Below are positions 7,590-11,852 of a stretch of 14,806 nt of DNA, in pieces. The notes below the pieces were generated by a model. The model did no database searches. It worked only from the letters and a program-made list of their open reading frames with translations, and was not told the DNA's origin. The DNA lies in contig JBAXSZ010000042.1 in NCBI GenBank assembly GCA_037130455.1, forward strand, positions 1 to 14,806, given 5' to 3'. How positions within the stretch are numbered: position 1 is the first letter of the stretch; the number at the start of each line of letters is the position of its first letter. Both the position numbers and the translations under genes were made by a program. Origin of the DNA: CAIMZW01 sp037130455. Its GTDB lineage: Bacteria > Actinomycetota > Actinomycetes > Nanopelagicales > Nanopelagicaceae.

Positions 7590-7721
7590 ATGGACGCGAA
7601 CGTATTTGAATTAGAAGAACTAGAAAACCAGATCGAAGATTGGCAGCTTCTCTCTGAGATTGATAAAGATTTCATGATCTCCCAGATCGAAATCTTATTA
7701 ACCGAATTTTCTGCCAAGTAA
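7590..7721 (+). CDS. Small acidic ORF, 43 residues, unknown function
   Basis: An ATG at 7590 opens 43 codons ending in TAA at 7721. The product is strongly acidic and helical (MDANVFELEELENQIEDWQL, later FMISQIEILLTEF). The I/L/F spacing suggests an amphipathic or coiled helix that could bind another protein. There is no good Shine-Dalgarno sequence, but TATTCT at 7578-7583 ends six bases before the ATG, which fits a leaderless actinobacterial start. It is divergent from the GNAT gene and precedes the structured region before the sigma factor. No family was recognised; chance occurrence cannot be excluded at this size. Confidence 0.4.
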   Translation: MDANVFELEELENQIEDWQLLSEIDKDFMISQIEILLTEFSAK

Positions 7722-7744
7722 GAGTTTTCTCTCAAAGCTTATTT

Positions 7745-7880
7745 AGTGGGGTTACCGGAGAGCAGCCCCGCTAGATAAAGCGAAGTTTCAGATTCCCCCG
7801 AATCTGTGTTGGAAAAGGCTAGACACCTAACGGCCTCGCTTTGGGATTACCTCCCATCTGAATCCAGAAGCGGGGCTTTT
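7745..7880 (+). ncRNA. Candidate structured RNA or attenuator between the small ORF and the sigma-factor gene
   Basis: Three pairings are visible. A compact hairpin at 7789-7806 has a 7-bp stem (CAGATTC/GAATCTG) and a CCCC loop. AGCCCCGCT at 7774-7782 is perfectly complementary to AGCGGGGCT at 7869-7877, which is followed by a short T-run, so a 9-bp GC-rich stem can close the whole block. The same CCCCGCT can instead pair with AGTGGGG at 7745-7751 (one G-U pair). Mutually exclusive pairing plus a terminal T-run is the layout of an attenuator or riboswitch. No known RNA family or tRNA was recognised, and the direction of transcription is assumed. Confidence 0.35.
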
Positions 7881-8090
7881 CCATCTCTGTCGCCTGATTT
7901 CCCAGCCCATTCCCAGCCCAAATCGGTATTTTCACCCTAAGGAGAGGCCAAAACCGGGGAAAAAGGAAATAAATGGAAATAAATGAAGATAAATCAAAAT
8001 TCTTTCCCCCAGAGCACAACATTTGCCCCGCCCAGGTGTCTTAACTAGTAGAGGGCAGGACGCTGCTCACTAAAACAGGAGATAAATCAC
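7881..8090. other. Non-coding stretch upstream of the sigma-factor gene
   Basis: No credible gene is seen here. It contains a direct repeat CCCAGCCCA (7901-7909 and 7912-7920), the triple A-rich repeat at 7965-7994, and the ribosome binding site AGGAG at 8077-8081 of the sigma-factor gene. TTGCCC at 8023-8028 followed by TAGTAG at 8046-8051 is a possible but weak promoter with a 17-bp spacer. Confidence 0.4.
7965..7994. repeat. Three tandem 10-bp A-rich repeats (GGAAATAAAT type)
   Basis: GGAAATAAAT occurs twice head to tail (7965-7974, 7975-7984) and is followed by the variant GAAGATAAAT (7985-7994). The 10-bp period places the A-tracts on one helix face, as for intrinsically curved DNA or a cooperative protein-binding site. 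It lies about 100 bp before the sigma-factor start. Confidence 0.6.
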
Positions 8091-9530
8091 ATGGCACTTC
8101 GCAGAAAAGCGAACACAACGGTGGAAACCGTCGTGCCATCCACCGTATCCGATTGGTCAGTTGCCGATCTCTCCGCTCTTTACGCCGCAGAACGCTCATC
8201 CTTGGTTTCCCAGGCTCGCCGAATTCTCCGCTCCGATGCTGATGCCGCTGAAATTGTCCAAGAAGCATTCCTCAAGTTCATCATGGCCGCTCCTGAGTTA
8301 GATACCCACGATCGTGCCCTGGCTTACCTTCGCACCACCGTTAACAACCTCTGCCTTAACCAAATTCGGGCGACTGGGACGCGCCCTAATTTGGTTGCTA
8401 TTGATTCGGATACCTCTCAAGAACGCTTAAATGAGATCTCGGCTCAGGCTCACATTCCTTTTGATGCCACTCTGGCCGCTGCTGAAGATGCCTCTATTAT
8501 TCGCGAAGCCCTTTCCCGCCTCTCTGCCGATCAACGCACCGCGCTAGTTATGTGGGAGATGGAAGGTCGCACCACCGAGGAAATCGCCGCTGCGATTGGA
8601 ACCACCCCAGCCAATGTTCGCCATGTGGTTGGTCGCGCTCGCGCTTCCTTCGTCCGAATCCTTACCGAATGGGTCGTTGACGAAGAAAATGGCACCACCG
8701 CCCTTGAAGCTTTGTCCTCTTCTTATAAGAAGGCTGCCGAACTGGCCAAAAAGTCCTCTAAGGCTGCCCTTTCCCTCATTATTTTGGTTGTGGCCTTCTT
8801 GGGCTTCAACACCGTTACTGGCCATGATGCCGCCAAGGTTTCTCCAGTTGCTAGTTCACAAGTAACTGGAAATAGCGATTCCTCACTCCCAGTTGCGGTA
8901 CCAACAACCTCAGCTTCCGCTTCTGAAACCACTCCATCAGCTTCATCGACCCCAACCCCAGCAGGTACCCCTGCCGGTTCGGTCAAATCTTCGACCCAGG
9001 TTCCACAGGTTGATGTGAAGATCCCCGCCCTTACCTTTGCTGGCTTGGATAAAGCAGGCGTACCAACTGGTTTTACCGCCACTGATACCCAAGGCCACCT
9101 AGGCAAATTGATCATTGGCAAGCCTTCCCCCATTTTGACCGCTGATGGCCTGGTCCTAAAGACCAACGCCATGTCTTACGACCCAGCAGCCGTCAACGTC
9201 CTCTTGGATCAGACACTGAGCGTCTCGGGAGCCGGTACGACTTATACGGCCAGCGCCTCGGTTACACTTGCTCACAATTGGACTCCGCTCAAGCTCTCCG
9301 CAACAACGACCGACTTCCAACGTCTAGAAGATGGTTCCTATTTGGTAACCGCCACCTTATTCGTTGATTCATTTGTTGAAACTGGTATGGCCATCCCGGC
9401 CGCCCAGGGCGTAGATGTAACCGCGGCACCATCGCAGATCACCACCAGGATTCTCCTGAATGCGACGAAGTCCCAGATTTTGGCTCAGGCAATACAGGTC
9501 TCCACTGTGGGATCGAAAGGAGTGAAGTAA
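8091..9530 (+). CDS. Membrane-tethered ECF sigma factor with a C-terminal extracytoplasmic domain
   Basis: The start is backed by AGGAG at 8077-8081. Of 479 residues, about 29-95 form sigma region 2 (DAAEIVQEAFLKF; AYLRTTVNNLCLNQIR). Residues 139-191 form region 4 with its helix-turn-helix (LSADQRTALVMWEMEGRTTE, then EIAAAIGTTPANVRHVVGRA). A basic stretch (KKAAELAKKSSK) precedes one transmembrane helix at about 225-243, giving a cytoplasmic N-terminus. A Ser/Thr/Pro-rich linker (about 250-310) leads to an unrecognised extracytoplasmic domain to residue 479. Typical ECF factors are about 180-200 residues and controlled by a separate anti-sigma factor; none is encoded here. Actinobacterial ECF groups with fused membrane extensions are known. 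The likely model is that an outside signal, probably through proteolysis, frees the sigma part. The next gene follows immediately, so surface proteins are plausible targets. Confidence 0.88.
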   Translation: MALRRKANTTVETVVPSTVSDWSVADLSALYAAERSSLVSQARRILRSDADAAEIVQEAFLKFIMAAPELDTHDRALAYLRTTVNNLCLNQIRATGTRPNLVAIDSDTSQERLNEISAQAHIPFDATLAAAEDASIIREALSRLSADQRTALVMWEMEGRTTEEIAAAIGTTPANVRHVVGRARASFVRILTEWVVDEENGTTALEALSSSYKKAAELAKKSSKAALSLIILVVAFLGFNTVTGHDAAKVSPVASSQVTGNSDSSLPVAVPTTSASASETTPSASSTPTPAGTPAGSVKSSTQVPQVDVKIPALTFAGLDKAGVPTGFTATDTQGHLGKLIIGKPSPILTADGLVLKTNAMSYDPAAVNVLLDQTLSVSGAGTTYTASASVTLAHNWTPLKLSATTTDFQRLEDGSYLVTATLFVDSFVETGMAIPAAQGVDVTAAPSQITTRILLNATKSQILAQAIQVSTVGSKGVK

Positions 9531-9662
9531 ATGGCTTCGCTCATCAACCAGGTTTCCGATGCAGTCCGGATATTGCGTCGGAATAGAGATGTGTCAGCAC
9601 GTGCGACTCATCTCGAAGCCGCAGGTGGGAACGTCCCATCAGCGACTATTGAAAGGAAAACA
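9516..9662 (+). promoter_or_regulatory. Leader between sigma factor and surface protein, with two hairpins and two ribosome binding sites
   Basis: A strong AAAGGAG (9516-9522) precedes an ATG at 9531 directly after the sigma-factor stop. A second site AAAGGA (9652-9657) precedes ATG 9663, in frame with the first and 44 codons later. Between them lie two hairpins. The first is GAGATG/CATCTC (9586-9591, 9609-9614) enclosing a GTC/GAC stem with the self-complementary loop GCACGTGC. The second is GGTGGGA/TCCCATC (9624-9640) with a three-base loop. The block may be a stabilising mRNA leader, a translated cytoplasmic extension, or both. Confidence 0.5.
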
Positions 9663-11657
9663 ATGTCTACAAAGACAGCTTTTAAGCGCGTAGCGCTTGT
9701 TGCTGCTGCAGCGTTGGCAATCGGCGGAATCTCTGCCGTGTCAGCAAATGCAACACCTCAAGCCGATACGCTCACAGCTTCAGTTGCAACTTCGTCTACC
9801 ACAAGTGGCGTTGCTGTAACCACAGTTTTGAACCAGAGCTTCGTTGCAAGCGCTGGCGCTGACGCTGCTTCGATCACTGCCTCATTGGTAAGTGGTCCTG
9901 CAGGTAACTCAGCTCTTCCAGTTCTTACTCACGCAGGTGGCACCGATGTGAACGCTGCTTCTGTAGCAATTTCTGGTGGAAACCTTATTTCAACCACAAC
10001 AGCAACCGCAGGTGGAGCAACCACTGGTTTCACCACCGCTACCTTGACACCACTTGTTTCCGGTACCTACGTAATCAAGTTCACTCCAGCAGCAATCGGC
10101 GGTGTTACCAATGCTGCTGCTTTGACTTGGACCGTCACTGTTGCTGCTCCATTGACTCCAACTGCTGCTGATTCAAAAGCAATTGAGAACGCTGACGAAT
10201 CAACTAGCGCCTCTGCCGACTCGGTAATTGCAGGCGACAAGACCATCAATGCAGCCGCACAACGCGCAAGCATTGTTGTAACCGCCAAGAATGGTGCAAC
10301 TGATTTGACCGCTGCTACTGCGCTTACTGCAACAATTTCTGGTCCTGGTGTATTGGGTATCAGTAACGTTGGTGCTGTTACTACTCAGACTGCAATTGGT
10401 CGCGCGATCACTGGCACAGCTGGCCAAAATGTCATCGGCGTTTTCTCTGATGGAACTGCTGGTTCAGCAACTGTAACAATTTCTGCTGGTTCAACCGTAC
10501 TTGCAACCAAGACTGTTGTCTTCTACGGAACCACTGCAAAGATTGTTTCTACTGTTGTTAACTCTGTTATCCCTGTTGGTGCCCTTGGCGCAACTCTTGG
10601 CGCTATCACTGCAATTTTGACAGATGCAAATGGAAACCCAGTTGCAAATGCTAATGCTTACGCAGTTTCTGACACTGTTGGTGTTATCAGCAACTCCTAC
10701 ACTGCAGCAACCGCTGTTTCAGACTCCACTGGAAAGGTTACCTTTGACCTCGTAGGTGTAGCCGCTGGAACTGCAAATATCACCATCACAACCAATACTT
10801 CTTCATCTGTCACCACAGGTGTTAGTGCTACTCCTGTAGCAGTTCGTGTTGGTGCTGCTGCGGCAAACGCAACCATCTCCTTTAACAATGCTCAGTACCT
10901 CCCAGGAGAAGCTGCAATTATTACCGTCACAGTTCTTGATGCTGCTGGCAAGCCAGTTCCAAATGCACCTTATATTGGCGTGTTCGCTGCCGATCTCGTT
11001 AGCAACTACGCTCTAAGTTCAGGAAGCTTGTCTGGTTCCGCTAACATCACAACCACTGGTTCAACCGGCACTGCAACCTTCAAGGTCAACATGCCTTTGG
11101 CTAATGGAACGATCGTAATCTCCGCCACCGGTGGAGCTCTCCTTGCAGCAGCAAACCAAGTAACCATCAGTGGTTCTGCAGTTGCTGCTGCTGATACTTC
11201 AGCTATGGACGCTGCTAACTCAGCTGCTGATATTGCTGCTGAAGCTTTGGATGCTGCTAACGCTGCAACCGATGCTGCTACTGCTGCTGCTGACGCTGCT
11301 GACGCTGCAACCTCTGCTGCACAAGATGCTGTAGATGCTGCTAACGCTGCAACCGATGCTGCTAACACTGCTGCTGACACCGCTGCTAACGCAGAAACCG
11401 CTGCTAATGCTGCAACTGACGCTGCTAACGCAGCTGCAGATGCTGCTGATTCAGCAACTGCTGCCGCACAAGATGCTGCTGATGCTGCTAACGCTGCAAC
11501 CGATGCTGCTAACAAGGCTGCTGACCAAGCTGGTCAAGCCCTTGCTGCAGTCAATGCTCTTGCAACTTCTGTTGCTTCATTGCTCGCATCTGTTAAGGCT
11601 CAGCTCACCAGCTTGACCAACCTGGTTGTAAAGATCCAGAAGAAGGTCCAGGCCTAA
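9663..11657 (+). CDS. Secreted surface-layer-like protein with Ig-like domains and an alanine-rich coiled coil
   Basis: From ATG 9663 the product has 664 residues and begins with a clear Sec signal peptide (MSTKTAFKRVALVAAAALAI, cut probably after SANA, residue 30). The in-frame ATG at 9531 would add 44 Arg-rich residues in front of it, unusual for a secreted protein, so 9663 is preferred. The body is Thr/Ser/Ala-rich beta-type sequence. At least two bacterial Ig-like (Big-1/invasin-type) domains are visible: about 305-376 (LTDANGNPVANANAY ... STGKVTFDL) and 412-490 (VLDAAGKPVPNAPY ... STGTATFKV). Residues 516-664 are 21 uninterrupted alanine-rich heptads ending in VVKIQKKVQA. There is no LPXTG motif and no C-terminal membrane anchor, so attachment must be non-covalent. 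Codon use is narrow (GCT, GCA, AAC), suggesting high expression. Role as a coat or S-layer protein is inferred. Confidence 0.8.
   Translation: MSTKTAFKRVALVAAAALAIGGISAVSANATPQADTLTASVATSSTTSGVAVTTVLNQSFVASAGADAASITASLVSGPAGNSALPVLTHAGGTDVNAASVAISGGNLISTTTATAGGATTGFTTATLTPLVSGTYVIKFTPAAIGGVTNAAALTWTVTVAAPLTPTAADSKAIENADESTSASADSVIAGDKTINAAAQRASIVVTAKNGATDLTAATALTATISGPGVLGISNVGAVTTQTAIGRAITGTAGQNVIGVFSDGTAGSATVTISAGSTVLATKTVVFYGTTAKIVSTVVNSVIPVGALGATLGAITAILTDANGNPVANANAYAVSDTVGVISNSYTAATAVSDSTGKVTFDLVGVAAGTANITITTNTSSSVTTGVSATPVAVRVGAAAANATISFNNAQYLPGEAAIITVTVLDAAGKPVPNAPYIGVFAADLVSNYALSSGSLSGSANITTTGSTGTATFKVNMPLANGTIVISATGGALLAAANQVTISGSAVAAADTSAMDAANSAADIAAEALDAANAATDAATAAADAADAATSAAQDAVDAANAATDAANTAADTAANAETAANAATDAANAAADAADSATAAAQDAADAANAATDAANKAADQAGQALAAVNALATSVASLLASVKAQLTSLTNLVVKIQKKVQA
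11208..11654 (+). repeat. 21-heptad alanine-rich coiled-coil repeat
   Basis: Written in sevens the translation stays in register for 149 residues: DAANSAA, DIAAEAL, DAANAAT, DAATAAA, DAADAAT and so on, with Asp or Thr leading most units. The last five units (AAVNALA, TSVASLL, ASVKAQL, TSLTNLV, VKIQKKV) swap Ala for Leu/Val in the core. At DNA level GATGCTGCTAAC blocks recur at 11250, 11334 and 11481, i.e. 4 and 7 heptads apart, showing growth by unequal duplication. Such Ala coils form tightly packed helices and oligomers. Confidence 0.85.
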
Positions 11658-11669
11658 TTACCCCTTCGT

Positions 11670-11685
11670 TAGGAATTCGTTCCTA
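11670..11685. other. TTCG-loop hairpin after the surface-protein gene
   Basis: TAGGAA and TTCCTA pair perfectly around a TTCG tetraloop, 12 bases after the stop codon. It has no T-run and probably protects the 3' end of the mRNA or acts with the terminator 25 bases further on. Confidence 0.5.
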
Positions 11686-11710
11686 GCAAGGATGTAAATA
11701 GTTAAAAAGG

Positions 11711-11742
11711 AAGCCCGCCTCTTGGAAACAGGAGGCGGGCTT
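11711..11742 (+). terminator. Intrinsic-type terminator of the surface-protein gene
   Basis: AAGCCCGCCTC (11711-11721) and GAGGCGGGCTT (11732-11742) form a perfect 11-bp GC-rich stem with a 10-base loop. The T-tract is short (CTTTCGCC), as is often the case in actinobacteria, and an A-run (AAAAAGG) precedes the stem, so it may also work on the minus strand. It separates the sigma-factor/surface-protein unit from the next gene. Confidence 0.75.
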
Positions 11743-11762
11743 TCGCCATTCTTGAGTTAAAT

Positions 11763-11780
11763 ACCTAATCGAAATTAGGT
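11763..11780. other. Hairpin ACCTAAT-CGAA-ATTAGGT upstream of the repeat-protein gene
   Basis: A perfect 7-bp stem with a CGAA loop lies about 70 bases before the ATG of the large repeat-protein gene. It could be a protein-binding inverted repeat or part of the 5' region. It is AT-rich and without a T-run, so termination is unlikely. Confidence 0.4.
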
Positions 11781-11819
11781 GCGAAATAGGTTTTTCGGTG
11801 AAACCCTCGTGGGAGAGCC

Positions 11820-11846
11820 TTGCCTTTAAGGTTGAACGAGTAAGTT
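11820..11846 (+). promoter_or_regulatory. Weak candidate promoter for the repeat-protein gene, leaderless arrangement
   Basis: TAAGTT at 11841-11846 fits TAnnnT and ends six bases before ATG 11853, which has no ribosome binding site. TTGCCT at 11820-11825 is a possible -35, with a short 15-bp spacer. The layout is like that of the left-edge gene and the small ORF. Confidence 0.25.
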
Positions 11847-11852
11847 TTTATC

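Noticed and set aside
7750..7830. Possible tRNA, because of the hairpin with a C-rich loop
   Set aside because: No acceptor stem, no anticodon arm and no standard T-loop sequence could be laid out.
7965..7994. Short tandem repeats as a CRISPR array
   Set aside because: Units are 10 bp, directly abutting, with no spacers and no cas genes nearby.
7819..8022. A 67-codon minus-strand frame across the structured region
   Set aside because: Composition (many Trp, Phe, Arg, Pro) looks like translated noncoding DNA, and the frame crosses the A-rich repeats and RNA stems.
8723..9172. A 149-codon open frame on the minus strand inside the sigma-factor gene
   Set aside because: No ribosome binding site or recognisable domain; it lies opposite the Ser/Thr/Pro linker, whose codons read as open on the other strand.
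11006..11515. A 169-codon open frame on the minus strand opposite the alanine coil
   Set aside because: It is the mirror of repeated GCT/GCA codons and yields a low-complexity Ala/Ser product; the plus-strand frame has the signal peptide, ribosome binding site and terminator.
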